This document shows positions 1-11,193 of a stretch of 64,000 nt of DNA, piece after piece (the first letter of the stretch is position 1; each line of letters starts with the position of its first letter). Source of the stretch: Trachythela sp. YZ-2020. Lineage: Eukaryota; Cnidaria; Anthozoa; Malacalcyonacea; Clavulariidae. The translations under genes were made by a program, and so were the position numbers. Under the pieces are notes generated by a model, which saw only the letters and a list, made by a program, of their open reading frames with translations, did no database searches and was not told where the DNA came from. The DNA lies in contig JADLSH010000133.1 in NCBI GenBank assembly GCA_016169945.1, positions 855,017 through 919,016 on the forward strand. Direction: 5' to 3'.

Positions 1-125
1 ACTGACAAAACCTAAATCAGACTGGACTGAAAACTTTCATTTTAATCATACATATATGTAGCTAAAACAGTGATGGTAAAATTATTTTTTCTAACAAATT
101 ATAATTCTTGGATTTCATATGACGT

Positions 126-452
126 CACAGAATCATGAAGTGGGGGTCAACTCTGTTTATCAAACTCCTTGAAAAATCCTAACTTCCTGTTTGAGTTGAC
201 CAATCATGTGTGTTGGAACGTTTCTATTGCCGCAACTGTAACCAACAGGCTGGAGTTCAGATCTGTAAAACAGTCAAATGCCGGAACCAAAAAACCGGAG
301 TTTGCCCACCACTATTCAGAGTGAGTCGATTGTTCGCTTTATGTATTAGCCTTGTGTTTGGTGGCAAATACATGCAATTTGGCATCATTTTATCACTCAC
401 ATACAGCATGAACGCAACACATTTGAAGTTGACCCCAACTTGATTCACTGTG
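126..452. repeat. Probable MITE with imperfect terminal inverted repeats
   Basis: The left end (126-151) and right end (428-452) are imperfect reverse complements that share CACAG, AATC and the block GGGGTCAAC. The interior of about 275 bp has no convincing coding frame. I see no clear target-site duplication, so the superfamily is unassigned. A non-autonomous DNA transposon is the simplest reading. Confidence 0.4.
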
Positions 453-455
453 TAT

Positions 456-1056
456 AATGCTTAGTGAAACCCACCAGTAGCAGTGATTTTTCATTCAGTC
501 TAGATTCTAAACATGAATATAATCATGGTCATTTATGAAACAATTTTATAATTAAGAACCACTTTTTTAAAGAGTAAATATTTTGTAACCCCCCTGTATA
601 GCAGGTAGAAAAAATGTGACCTACCCTTCCATCTCCCCACTCTCCCTGCTATAAAATGTGTTTCTATTAAAATCAAACTATAAGCATATTTTGATTATTT
701 TCTTTAATATAGGTTCATCTTTCAGATATTGTATTAAATTAAGTTTTCGGTAAAGATTTTCGACCACATCTGAAACCATTGATCTATATTTATTTAGCCT
801 TTTATAGATCGAATGTCAATACTCAAAATATATCGACAAGTTTTCGTTTTGAATATGTCAAATATTACTTAAAAAAAGGCAAATATAAACAAAATAATAA
901 TCGTTGCTCTTTTCTTGTTAATATATATCAAAACAAAAAAGAAATAATCGGATAATTGACCGGTTTTATAAGCTGCTAGCCTGCTACTGTATCTTCAAGA
1001 TTCAATTCTAGAATCTAAACTGACAAATTTTAATACGAATTTAAAACTGAACTTAC
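456..1056. other. No recognisable feature
   Basis: AT-rich sequence without a supported frame or RNA. It is expected to be intron of the minus-strand gene whose first exon lies at 1057-1129, but I could not identify a second exon. Confidence 0.4.
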
Positions 1057-1129
1057 CTCGGAGAACATCGCCGATATTATTCGACACTCGAGTAATTACA
1101 TCAAAGAGGGAATTCTTTTCAATATCCAT
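1057..1129 (-). CDS. First coding exon of an unidentified minus-strand gene
   Basis: On the minus strand an ATG at 1129 opens 24 codons (MDIEKNSLFDVI, then TRVSNNIGDVLR) plus one base. The exon then runs straight into a consensus donor, GTAAGT, at 1056-1051. The reading is short, amphipathic and not low-complexity, and start plus donor together make a first exon plausible. The rest of the gene would lie to the left, possibly outside the window. I do not recognise the protein. A chance ORF beside a chance donor remains possible. Confidence 0.45.
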
Positions 1130-1315
1130 GACTTGCTGGGATTCAAAATACAATATAAATGTATATAAAAAGCAAAAAAGCTCTTAAAAAATCGCAGCTG
1201 TGATTCAAATTTGCCTCCTAGCCTCGTGTCACACTGTCACAGTGTCACACCGATATTTTTAATATTTAAAAAATAGTGTTAATATTTAAAAAATGATCTA
1301 CTATATTTGTCAATA

Positions 1316-1410
1316 TATATATAGTCACTCGCATCTAGACTGCGTTACAAGCTGCACTGACGAGCCGTTGAACGGCGAAACATGCATGTCTGCAGATTTG
1401 ACTATATATA
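1316..1410 (+). ncRNA. Type I hammerhead ribozyme
   Basis: All core elements are present in order: CTGACGA (1357-1363), stem II GCCGT/ACGGC closed by TGA (1364-1376), GAAA (1377-1380), a short self-complementary stem III ACATGCATGT (1380-1389) and cleavage base C1390. Stem I pairs CTGCA (1352-1356) with TGCAG (1391-1395). It re-pairs further out as TATAGTCA/TGACTATA with an internal loop between. A very small palindromic stem III is known from hammerheads of Penelope-like elements and retrozymes, which often act as dimers. An AT microsatellite flanks the motif. No reverse transcriptase lies nearby, so this is probably a solo copy or a retrozyme remnant. Confidence 0.8.
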
Positions 1411-1559
1411 TATATATATATATAATATTGATCCTTGTGACTGAATGATTTTGTATGTAAATATTCTTTATTTTTTTAATAAATATATTATACACACACT
1501 AAAGCATTTTATTGGACTCACGTGTAAGTGCACATGTGCATTTCGGGGAAAAAACCTGC

Positions 1560-2295
1560 AGAGAGCCACCTTAAGTCATTTCTAGACATTTATTTATTTT
1601 CCTGTTTTAGAAAACAGTGTTTATTTCGCTCAAGTTCGAGCTGATTTTTCCCAGTAGATTATAATAAACATTCTCAGCTTTATATTGAATGATATACTGA
1701 TAAATGAAGGTATATTCCTTATATTGAGAATATACTGGTAAGAAATTTCTTACCACAAGAAAATCAAATCTCTCTATTTTCTTGTTTCAAGAAACTATTC
1801 TTATTTGACACAAGTTTAAGCCTAATTTTTCTCAGTAGCTTTAAGAAAATTCTTAGGTTTACTTGTTTTAAGAAAATGTAAGAAATATATTGTAATGATG
1901 TTCAGGCATTTCTTACTTTAGAGACAATTTTCTTATTTTAAGAAAGGCGATAAATGATGGTATTTCTTATATTGAGAAAATACTGATGAGAAATTTCTTA
2001 CTAAAAGAAAATGTTCTTGTTTTAATATATTTGGGGAAAAACCTATAGAAGAAATGTAAGAATTTCGATTAAAGGTTTGAAAAGCCATTTAGAACTCTTT
2101 TATACGCTTTTGTATCACAATGTTAAAAATTTGTAATTTTCTTGTTTCCAGAAAAACTAAGAAAACATTTCTTATTTTACAACAATTTCTTATATTAAGA
2201 AACAGCTTTCTTATTTCAAGAATTTGTTTTCTTATTTTAAGATATATTTTCTTAAAATAAGAAAATAATATTTTCTTAAGAAAATGATTTTTTGC
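1560..2295. repeat. TTCTTA/TAAGAA-rich self-complementary repeat
   Basis: Dozens of copies of TTCTTA, AAGAAA and TTTTAAGAA occur in both orientations, so the region can fold into many hairpins. It ends at 2288-2301 in TTTTTTGCTGTGTG, similar to TTTTTTGCAGTG near 56530 beside another such block. Related blocks lie at 41864-42165 and 56270-56545. I take it as a repeat family, perhaps fold-back elements. Confidence 0.6.
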
Positions 2296-2565
2296 TGTGT
2301 GGGACTTGCTGCATAGGCTATGTTGGTTATCAGACTAGGTCCCTTGCAGCCGGCTGCATGTAGGACTTGCAAGGCTATGTTGCCCACTGGAGTATATAGT
2401 ATGTCCCTTACAATTGGAGGGCTGTGTGACCCAGACTATGTCTACAGGACTAGGTTGCACGCAGGGCTGTGTCTGTGGGACTTGCTGGGCTATGTCTGCT
2501 ACATGACTAGATTGCACGCAGGACTGTATGGCGTCACAATTTACATTGAATGGACTGACTAGCAA
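2296..2565. repeat. Degenerate tandem repeat
   Basis: The words GGACTTGC, GGCTATGT, GACTAG and TTGCACGCAGG recur at irregular spacing. The two overlapping open frames here are by-products of the repeat and carry no known motif. Confidence 0.45.
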
Positions 2566-3137
2566 TGCACTCTAGTTATATATTTACTCAGTCTCATGCC
2601 CGACATTTTTACTCAGTCTAATGGCAGACAATTTCACTCATCAAGGGGAAACTCCTGCCAGTTTTGTCAAAGCAAGGCGACAATATTATTACAGTTTATA
2701 TACATGCTAATTGCTAATCTTCTCTGAACTGAAAAACATTTTTCAGCTCCAATTTACAGTGCTTATTTACATTATACTTACTAGTATATATCACTATATT
2801 TACAAAAGTTTGTATTTACGAATATACCATTAATATCTAAATAGTCATAAAGTTAATTCAGAAGACTTTTTAATTGTATTTCTTAAATATATTTTGCTAT
2901 ATTATTGTTTGTCCTCCATGAAAACACCAATCTAACAAGGGAATGAACAGTACACCAAGGATACATGTATTTTATGGCAAGATCCTGCGCTAATTTGTTG
3001 TGAAGGAACTTTTCCCTGATTTTCTCGCGTAACTCTAGCTAATAATTTTGATTTTAACGCAAGAAAGCGCAATTGTTGTTGAAAATTGACGATTGCAGAA
3101 ATTGTCAACAGACAACAGGGTTTATACATCTTTGTAG
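2566..3137. other. No recognisable feature
   Basis: AT-rich, with no supported gene or repeat. A short duplicated phrase, TTTTACTCAGTCT-like, occurs twice near 2585-2620. Confidence 0.35.
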
Positions 3138-3300
3138 AAGGTTTAGGTGGATGGATATTTCGAGTGAAATATTATATACAATATTTTAGACCTGAACGGG
3201 AACGGCTGCGAAAAATGCAACTCTAAGTCCTCCGACAGGAATTGAATCTGCGGTCCTGTGATTCCGGTGCAGCGCTCTGACCACTGAGCTACAGAGTCCA
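3138..3300 (-). mobile_element. tRNA-derived SINE
   Basis: The minus strand from 3300 carries a tRNA-like head: an A-box-like TAGCTCAGTGGTCAGAGC (about 3292-3275) and a B-box-like GATTCAATTCC (about 3248-3238). The tail is unrelated to tRNA and includes CATTTTTCGCAGCCGTTCC. Anticodon-arm and T-arm pairings are poor, so this is not a working tRNA. The tail is repeated at 3416-3490 without the head. Confidence 0.65.
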
Positions 3301-3415
3301 GTTGCCAAGCGTTAACCACAAGTTCATGTATATATAGATGCGGGTACTGCAGGTTGAGATAAGGTAAATTACAAGATTTTTTTCTGCATCTCACTCGATT
3401 GAAATTGATGTAGAA

Positions 3416-3490
3416 GGTTTGGGTGTATGGATATTTCGAGTGAAATATTATATACAATATTTTAGACCTGAACGGGAACGGCTGCGAAAA
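3416..3490 (-). repeat. Second copy of the SINE tail
   Basis: About 75 bp nearly identical to 3138-3213, in the same orientation and 278 bp away, lacking the tRNA-like head. It may be a truncated SINE or part of a dimer. Confidence 0.6.
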
Positions 3491-3762
3491 ATTATAGAGA
3501 GATTACGGTTATAGTCTATTGTCATCCAAAAGCAACACACCGTCTTTCGGTTGGTTGGCTTATTAGAGAGATTACGGTTACTCGTCATATTATGAAACTG
3601 ATATTTTACGCAAATCATACTTGTCTACACCACTGATCAGTGGTTACACATGTTTCTTTATAGGATCACTTAATATTGCTAAATTTGCAATTCTGCATGC
3701 TTTCCGCATGCCTTTCCTCATGGCCATTCTGTCATTTAAATTCACAAGGAAAACTCGCTCAC

Positions 3763-3892
3763 CTTTCGGTTTCCCTGCTTTGCCTTTGGCTTTGAAGATG
3801 TTTCTATTAAGAATCAAAATATTTCAGTTCCTTTTTATTAAATTAGTCAATGTCGATATTTAAAACTTACTTTGTTTGTCGTTTTCCGCCAT
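3763..3892 (-). CDS. Candidate two-exon start of a small basic protein
   Basis: On the minus strand ATG at 3892 opens seven codons (MAENDKQ) and one base, followed by donor GTAAGT (3870-3865). A 61-nt AT-rich gap ends in TTCTTAATAG. The next exon (3803-3763) continues in phase as lysine/serine-rich KTSSKPKAKQGNRK and stops at a second donor, GTGAGC. Without that splice a stop follows after a few codons. Another phase of the second exon stays open to 3644. It has a lysine-rich start faintly like ribosomal biogenesis factor RBIS, but that phase does not join exon 1. Not identified; splice logic is the only support. Confidence 0.35.
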
Positions 3893-6375
3893 TTAGAAAA
3901 AAAAGAGTGAGGCGAATGGTTTCTGACTTCCGAAATTACTGAAAAGCGAATGCACGAGGCCTTTTTGCGACTTTTGTCTTTCCACGCCACGAAGTCGTGA
4001 TGACGTTTCATCAGAATGTCAAACTAATACCCAAATGATTCGTTATTGTATTATTAATGGCTGGGGGTGGGACCGAAGAGAAAAGGGGTGGGTAAACAAG
4101 AATTTGAAAGTGCCCAAGGGTGGGTTAAGAAAAAATGGAATAGTGGTTGGGGTGGGTAAAAAATTTTTTAGCATGGATAAAATATACAATATTCTAAAAA
4201 TACAAGACTACATGAAATAAAATGTTATAGTCTATATACTGTACAATATAATGTTTTGGGATACTGTCTGTCAGATAGTCGCTCAATATCAATAGGTGCA
4301 TCCTCATCTGATGAACAACTTATACATTACACTTGCTCAGCCACTTGTGCTTCATGCCTTTCTTGCACAACTCTTTTTTTCTTTTTAGTGCAAAGTTTCT
4401 TTGAAACTTTGCAGTATTGTAAGGAGTTGGCAAAAATTGACATGACTCAGTCAGTCAGACAGTCAGTCAATAGTGTAAACTTTCCGGGGGGTGTTCACGA
4501 ATACTACTTATTTGTCAAAACTCCAATGTTGAAATGTTTTTACAACGTTAAACGAAATTTATTCAGTTGTAGCACCATAGAATTGTCTTCGGTTGTTTCA
4601 CTGCGTGGTTAAGCAAACCATACGACAATATTTCATCAAGTAACTAATTAAAGCTCCATCATGTACATATAGGACAGTGTGTGAGAAATCCCCCCGGTAT
4701 CTAAATTTTTTGCGAAAAATGCAACTGAGCACGTGTTTATGGCATGAAATATTTGCGTACAAATGTCGGATGTTTAGGAGTGAGAATCCGTATGCAGCGT
4801 ATATCAATATAAATATTGCTTTCTCCAGTTTAACGGCTACAATTTAACGTTATTTGAATATTGTTGAATCAGTAAACTAGTTATAAAGAAACAAATGAAT
4901 TTATGTGCCTATATTTTATCAAGAGAACCGCGTGTGTTTAGTCACTATTCTATATAATAGCTGGAAATAATTTGTCTATAAAGACCCTTGGCCTTCATGT
5001 TGAAAAATGTGTACTGTTGTGTAGGGTAATAAGCTAAGAAGAAGGTATAAATTAATTTACGGAAATAAACAAATTCAAAATAATTATTTTCGGAGTTTAC
5101 TGCCGAATGCTTAAATTTGCTTTGTTACACGCATCGATACTATGCCGCCATAGCCAGATGATGAGGAGTTGAATCTTATTTACATAATAGACATAATATA
5201 GATTTAATATTATGTAAATCAGACTGATCTTATTACATACTATTACTAGAATATAAAATATGGTCTGTTACGTTTGTATTAGCCTGTGCACATGTGTATA
5301 AACACTTGTATTTTAGATTGTGGTATCATATAAAATGCTATTTTATTAAACTGGGTACGTTAGAAAGAGTAGTGACTGAGATTGTTCCTTTTTACAATAG
5401 TGTTTATTTGACTACTGTAAGTTGTTTGCTAATTATAGTAGTAGACTGGTAGTACTGATACAGAGTACAGTAGAAACAACTGAGATTGTTTGAGTTTATA
5501 TTTGTTTAACATAAGTTCTCGTAGAATTTTGTTCTTTTTAGAGTAAGTGACTATGATAAACGTTCACATAAACAAGTTGTTAATATAGCAGTAGTATGAA
5601 CTATAAAGTATTTGTTTACATTTTGTCTACCTTTTACTTGCATTAAAGTTGTGTTACTTCATGATGTGATTTCTTTGAGATGTTTGTCATAGTTTAATAT
5701 ATTTCAAGCCAGGTCAGACGACAACGCGAGCAAGCTAAAGGCTAGGTCACGCTAAACTCACTATAAATTGCAAAATGCTATTACATTGAAGTTAAAACGC
5801 GCACTATCTAAAAAACCTTCATTTGTTACATTGTGTGCACGTTCAAACACCGAACTGTTATCGCTACAGCAGTACCAACTTCCATTGCGTTTTGGTTCAC
5901 TCGGTTTTATTTGTTTTTACAAGTAATTATAAATGGGGCATAATTTCCCTGCGTATGTTTACGCTTGGCTTTAAAAACACGATTTTCAGAAGCGAAGTTA
6001 ATAATAGGCCTTCGAAAACAAATGTCATGAGAACTTGACAATCTTGACAATCTTGACATATAGATACTGCTAGCTAATTCCATGCATGACTCATCTATTT
6101 ACGTCAGCAATAAATACGCATACACTTCCCACGGCGAATTGTGAAATATTCTTTATCTGTGGGATCAAGGAGAGATTTTCCTGAAACATTACTTGCATTT
6201 ACTTGTAAATTATGGTGTTACAGGTCCAAAATTCAACAGAAATATGTCTTCGCCGCAGAGTACTTCGGTGCTTCCATATTAATCTTTCATTTTCCTTACT
6301 GAATTTCCCCCCATTTTCACTCCCATTTTCCTCAAAACGTATGGCCCTTTGAAACTTTGCACAATCCTTGGATCC
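3893..6375. other. No recognised gene
   Basis: About 2.5 kb of AT-rich sequence. The small ORFs show no family motif. A CAGT-type simple repeat sits at 4445-4470. The phrase ACTGAGATTGTT occurs twice (about 5377 and 5479). Confidence 0.4.
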
Positions 6376-7027
6376 CTAGTTTAGTTTTGTTTTGGCTTCT
6401 TTGTCTCTTCTGGCCCTCCTCCTCTTTTCAGTCTTTCTAACATCAACTGCATCAAATCGCTTCTCAAGTTGATGCATTACATGTTGAACATCATGCATGA
6501 TCTTTTCGATTTCTTTGATCATTTCCTCAATTTGGAAAATTGATTCATTAATAAATTTAAGTTCATTGCCAGCCCATGACCTTTCCTCCATATGTTCATT
6601 AAAAAGTTCCTTCTTCCTCGACAACAGTTGTTCTTTCAGGGACTTTAATTAACTTATAGTTCCATTAAAATGCTCAACAGCACGTTAGCTTTTAAAAACA
6701 TCGTCCACCTTAACATCGAACCTTTTCTCGTTTAACACACGCCGCCTTGGTCGCCGTTGGTGTTGTAATCGTCTCGATATCCTTCGTGCTTTCAACATGG
6801 ACAATCAATGGCTTTTCAAGACTAGAAAAAGCTTTCTTGAATTTCAGCAAATGACCAGGTTTCTTGGACAAACCAACAACATCCAACATTTGTTGTTTCT
6901 CTTCAGCATCCAGAGCCTTGATCAACTCCATGTCGTCAAAGCCAGTGTCTTTAAAACGCTGCAGATATTCCTCAGTAAATTTCAATGAAGATATAAAATT
7001 TTCGAACGTTAATAAATCCTCATCCAT
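6376..7027 (-). pseudogene. SAM-domain plus coiled-coil gene, disrupted
   Basis: From ATG at 7027 a 105-codon frame encodes a sterile alpha motif at about residues 8-68 (FENFISSLKFTEEYLQRF, then TGFDDMELI and VGLSKKPGHLLKFKKAF). A frameshift follows near 6720. After two in-frame stops the coding resumes as a charged coiled coil (6624-6376: FINESIFQIEEMIKEIEKIM, ending in a basic RRRARRDKEAK tail). No introns separate the parts, so an aged retrocopy is likely. SAM domains mediate protein or RNA binding; the parent gene is unidentified. Alternatively the upstream SAM frame is still used alone. Confidence 0.6.
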
Positions 7028-7344
7028 CTCGAAATATTCACTAGATGTCTAGATTTCTCCTCGTGTTCAAAACAATGTGATGTACAGGAAGTTGAGGGAC
7101 AACTGGAGAATTCTGGGGATTAGAAATAATATTTTATTAAAATTCCGATGAATTCCTATGATGTAAGATCGGGTCAATTTCCGCTTTGCACAAATCTACA
7201 TATTGATTTACACAACACTCGGCATATTAAACATAGCGCTGCTTGTGGAAATTCAGTATTTGGCGCGCTGAGTTTGTCGTTATTGTGATTGAAAAAGGAC
7301 AGCAAAGTAAAGCAAACGAAAGTCAGTTCGATGTAAGAAACAAC

Positions 7345-7935
7345 ATGGCAGGACGACCAAGGCTAAATGAGGCGGAGCTTCGCGGAAAAAATTATGCTCG
7401 AGCAGAATTGACAGCGAAGGCTCGTGTTACTTGTGGTGAAACAAGACATGTTCTAAAATCTTTGCAACCTTGCTCTTTAAGGAATAATCGTCATGTTCTG
7501 CAGCATATACTACAACAAACAAGCCCATTGCATGATGACAACAAGAAGAAAATAGCGGGTCTTCTAGCAGTGCTTGATGCTCTTCAATGCGAACACATTG
7601 GCGTGGATGGCAAGGCACACGATAACAGCTTTTTACGTTTTGATGAAGCCATGGAACTTTTCTTTGCGCATCACAACAAGGGGCAACCATTCATTAATAC
7701 GGACAGGGATAAGTTTTTGTATGCTCTTTTGCATGAGGAATGGGGTCTTTGTGTTAACATCGTGTTTGTGGAATATTTAAATCAAAGGCTCGTCGTGTTA
7801 AGACCGGACTCGTGCAATCTAGATACATTCCTTGATATGTTATCCAAAGCTGCCCCCAGTGGCATGCCAGAAGACACATTGCAGCTGAATGCTGAAAATG
7901 TTCATGAAATACTGGCTACTGTTGACACAGAATAG
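7345..7935 (+). CDS. Unidentified intact single-exon protein, 196 aa
   Basis: An uninterrupted frame runs from ATG 7345 (context AACAACATGG) to TAG 7933-7935. The frame is open 34 codons further upstream to another ATG at 7243. I prefer 7345 because it has the better context and the added N-terminus looks non-coding. The protein starts MAGRPRLNEAELRGKNYARA and is rich in predicted helix. It has a basic first third and an acidic C-terminus, with no membrane segment or zinc motif. I do not recognise the family. Composition and codon use look like real coding sequence. It is intronless, so it may be a retrogene or mobile-element gene. Confidence 0.6.
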   Translation: MAGRPRLNEAELRGKNYARAELTAKARVTCGETRHVLKSLQPCSLRNNRHVLQHILQQTSPLHDDNKKKIAGLLAVLDALQCEHIGVDGKAHDNSFLRFDEAMELFFAHHNKGQPFINTDRDKFLYALLHEEWGLCVNIVFVEYLNQRLVVLRPDSCNLDTFLDMLSKAAPSGMPEDTLQLNAENVHEILATVDTE

Positions 7936-8765
7936 GACCGGAAAGTGGCTCGGGTTTTACTATCACCAGAACGATCAAGATCCAAAATCAGTGCACTTTT
8001 CAGTTAAACTCGTCAGATTATTTTTCTTTTAAACTCGTGTAAACCATAGATTTGCTAGGATCGTTCTAAAATACGGATTTGGAATGTAGCGGCCGCAGTT
8101 CTAGTCTCGAAGAGGGCGCTGTTAACTGTATTTAACAAACAAGTAGTCTAATGACTAATATATATATAATACTATAATAGTCTATATAGTATAATACTGT
8201 CAAACTATAAAGTAAATACAAACGACGAGACAACTAAATATACTAAACTTGATACAAAAGGCGAAAAATAACAAATATAGATCCTCAAGATATAACGGTT
8301 AAATATTGAAGATGTATTTTAATTAAATTTGATTCATATAGAGTTTTGTTCCCTTTAGTGCAATGTATGAGGAAGTTTAGTGCAGTGAGGGAGTTTAGTG
8401 CACTGGTGAAGGTACAGCATATTATATAAAAGTATGGTTCATTCAAAAGACTTACTTGAGATGGGCTCTATGTTGATCATATCCTTATGTTTATTCAACT
8501 ACAAATACATGCCTAGAGCAATCCCTCGCCCTTCCTAAACCAAACAACTATATAGTTTCCAAAAATTGTTTCGGCATGAAGTATTATCAATTAGCAAAGA
8601 CATCACCAAACAATTGTGTCAATGAAATACAAAAATATTTCGTTTCCTTCAGCGTTCGTTCTTCTTTTCCCGTGTTCAGGACTGGTTATATGGTCAAGTA
8701 TATATAATAAGTATGTTCATAATTCAAAAGTTTCTTATTTTAAAATACGTGCTCGTGTCTCTATA
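7936..8765. other. No recognised gene
   Basis: Non-coding, AT-rich. The short repeat GTTTAGTGCA(G/C)T occurs three times at 8345-8405. Confidence 0.4.
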
Positions 8766-8774
8766 AGAATGTAT

Positions 8775-8935
8775 ATCTGTCCTTCGGTCGGTCTGTTCTT
8801 CTGTCCATCTGTCAGTCGGTCGGTCTGTCCTTCGGTCGGTCTGTCAGTCGGTCGGTCTGTCCTTCGGTCGGTCTGTCAGTCGGTCGGTCTGTCAGTCGGT
8901 CGGTCTGTCCTTCGGTCAGTCTGTCAGTCGGTCCC
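8775..8935 (+). repeat. GTC/GGTCTGTC simple tandem repeat
   Basis: Variants of TCGGTCGGTCTGTC with CTTCGG or AGTCGG spacers repeat for about 160 bp. The serine/valine-rich open frame across it is a by-product of the repeat. Confidence 0.85.
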
Positions 8936-9149
8936 CACTTTACCCGAATATAGGAAAATTGTCGGTGGTTTGGTCAACGTTTTTTCCGTCAGATGGTATT
9001 GACACGTATCGGACGTCTCTTGCAACTCCTTTCGAATACACGATTTACAGAAGCAATGCTTATTGGGCATTGTACTGGATCTTTTAAAACCTTGAGACAA
9101 ATAGGGACACAATAGTTTAATATCTACTTTCTTTGCAAATCTTTCTTCC

Positions 9150-9702
9150 TCAAATCCGCCAAATGAATTTCTTCTTGCCATTTCTCTTCGAAAAAGACAG
9201 GAGAGAACGTCGCTGTGGTAGGAAGGTTTGGCATTTGGGATTGGGCGATGTGATGCCATTATAATAGAGATGTAACAATTGGTACGCGAAATTGCGATCA
9301 CCCATTTTGAGGAATCTCATATCGTAAATCGCATCACCCAGAACATTACGCCAATTCTCCCTGTTCGGCACCAACCCGCGTTCATCGCACTGATAATAGA
9401 TCCATCCAACCACAGCTTTAAACAAATCGTTCACGTCAGGCTAAGACAATTAATGCATACCAAATAACACTATGAATGGGGAAATCCCCATAAATATTAC
9501 CCTTTTGAAATATTGTCAAAGTTAAAGTTGGCTGTCCATTCTGGGGGAGGACTGTCCACCTCTGTTGTTCCAACTGGCATATTTCGTCATCTGGATGGTA
9601 TGGGTGTATAAATTGAACCCGTTGCAGGGGGGTGCAACCACTTTGCTCTTCCAAACGGGTCTGTCTGCTTATCTCAATTATGTTAGGTCGTTGCGAAGCC
9701 AT
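9150..9702 (-). pseudogene. BACK-domain (BTBD-like) gene relic
   Basis: Minus-strand coding runs 9702-9436 (starts MASQRPNIIEISRQTRLEEQ) and then, with a frame change near 9435, 9434-9150. The second part, DLFKAVVGWIYYQC then PNRENWRNVLGDAIYDMRFL, resembles the BACK domain of BTBD1/2/3/6 proteins, which link BTB domains to Cullin-3 ligases. No BTB domain precedes it, and downstream frames shift again. It is either a decayed gene or an exon group read without knowing its introns. The BACK assignment rests on motif memory only. Confidence 0.35.
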
Positions 9703-9740
9703 TACAAAAGGTTTTACTCGATTGTACTAGCCAATGGCTA

Positions 9741-9811
9741 GAGGCCTAATAAGCCTCATTTTTCGAGTTTTAAATAAAGTTATATTGTATTGTATTGTAT
9801 TGTATTGTATT
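9741..9811 (+). mobile_element. 3' tail of a non-LTR retrotransposon
   Basis: A hairpin GAGGC-CTAATAA-GCCTC (9741-9757), then an AATAAA-like stretch and six ATTGT units (9783-9811). A 3' hairpin followed by a short tandem-repeat tail is typical of CR1/L2-type elements. Compare the hairpin at 18751-18774. The rest of the element is missing (5' truncation). Confidence 0.55.
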
Positions 9812-10184
9812 GGTTTAGTGATTGGTTAATTATGGCAATGAAACACAAGAAAACTACAGAATAAATTTTCTAAAGAACGAGTCACAAACACGGATTTAAA
9901 ATTTTGGGCATCTCGCTCATGACCTAATGTTTGGGGATGGGAGCGGAATAATTGTAACTCAAATATTAATTATTCATTGTAAATATTTCCAAATTATTCA
10001 TTATTCGTCGTATTTGTCGAATGATTCCTTCATTTTTCTACCGTAACCTTTTATTACATATTCCGGATTTTCTAAACTCAAATATTCATTATTCTTTTAC
10101 TGTATGGATCTGTTATTTTTCTATTCATTATTCATGATTGATCTTAAGCTACTTATACATGATATTTCGAGCGGAAATACATAC

Positions 10185-10522
10185 CTTTTCACAAACACTT
10201 CTAAAGCTGCAGCCAGTCTCTTGATTTCGCTTTCCAGAAATATCTTTCGTTTTTCTAATCGGTTGATACGCACTTTTAAATCTCTGTTTTCCCCTTCGAG
10301 CTGTTTCTTTTCGTCATTTAACACTTCGAAACGCATTTCCAACCGTTGGTAGTGTTGTTTCCATTCACGGTTAGTTTCCACCAAATCTTCAGACCTCTTC
10401 TTGTATCCGTAACACTCTTCAGTCGCCTCTGATTTCGAACCAGTACAGGCCGAATCCTTATTTCGCAGTTCTGTACGACGCCTTTCGTTTTCTTCCGTTA
10501 AATTCTTAATCATTTTTGCCAT
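10185..10522 (-). CDS. First exon of a coiled-coil protein
   Basis: On the minus strand ATG at 10522 opens 112 codons plus two bases, reaching donor GTATGT at 10184-10179. The exon is almost wholly heptad-patterned and charged. Examples are MIKNLTEENERRRTELRN at the start and LEMRFEVLNDEKKQLEGENR near residues 60-80, then INRLEKRKIFLESEIKRL. Intron retention adds 21 codons before a stop. No downstream exon was found to the left, and the family is not recognised. A structural or adaptor role in a coiled-coil complex is the most that can be inferred. Confidence 0.6.
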
Positions 10523-10912
10523 TCTCAGTTCATTGTCTTTGTTTTCACTACTCGTGGCTTACTCGAAATCGATATGAATGAAAAAAATGGTCGTTTCTTG
10601 TTTTGTCTGTCTTGATGCACGGTACACAAGCGCTAGAATAAGCTGTGCCTTATTCACATACAAACATGACATACTTATCACATCCTTATTCACATACACA
10701 CATCACTTGTGTGCCTTGAAGCCACTCTCCTCCGCAGAGGCTTGCAAGCTTTAAAAAAATATTTAGTCGTCTTACACAGAGTTTCGTGAAGCGTGGGGAG
10801 GGGGAGCGCGCGGTCTCGAGCACATTTATTAGTCTTAAACGAAGCATGTGTACAGCATGATATGTAGAGGAGAGTCATTTGAAGCCAAAACTTATAATAA
10901 TATAATAAAAAC
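10523..10912. other. Intergenic region between two minus-strand genes
   Basis: Upstream sequence of the coiled-coil exon and downstream sequence of the 11194-11359 gene. A GC-richer patch lies at 10780-10820. No feature is assigned. Confidence 0.4.
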
Positions 10913-10918
10913 TTTATT
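10913..10918 (-). terminator. AATAAA polyadenylation signal
   Basis: AATAAA on the minus strand in an AT-rich context, about 276 nt beyond the stop codon at 11194. It fits as the 3' end of the gene ending there. Confidence 0.45.
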
Positions 10919-11193
10919 TACGCACGGTAATCTCATCAGAATTTCTATGAAAAACTATTACAACCATTTACAAAACTTAACTAATCATTATTAAATACAC
11001 CTGCCACACGAGGGCCGTGCACTATGCGTCCGACGCAAATACCATAGCGGATAGGGCTTCTGTTTACATATGAAATGTTGTTATCGTCTCAATTTCTGCA
11101 ACGAATCGGTGGTGCGGCGGTTCGCTCTTCGAAGTGGTGCGCGGTGTATCGGTCTATCGGATTAGTTTTCGCAGTAACAACAGGGCGAGATGT

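Noticed and set aside
2320..2565. Overlapping plus and minus ORFs of about 80 codons
   Set aside because: Both lie on a degenerate tandem repeat; no motif and no splice evidence.
3238..3300. Functional tRNA gene on the minus strand
   Set aside because: Boxes A and B are present but arm pairing is poor and a SINE tail is attached.
8616..9002. Serine/valine-rich plus-strand ORF
   Set aside because: Most of it is the GGTCTGTC simple repeat.
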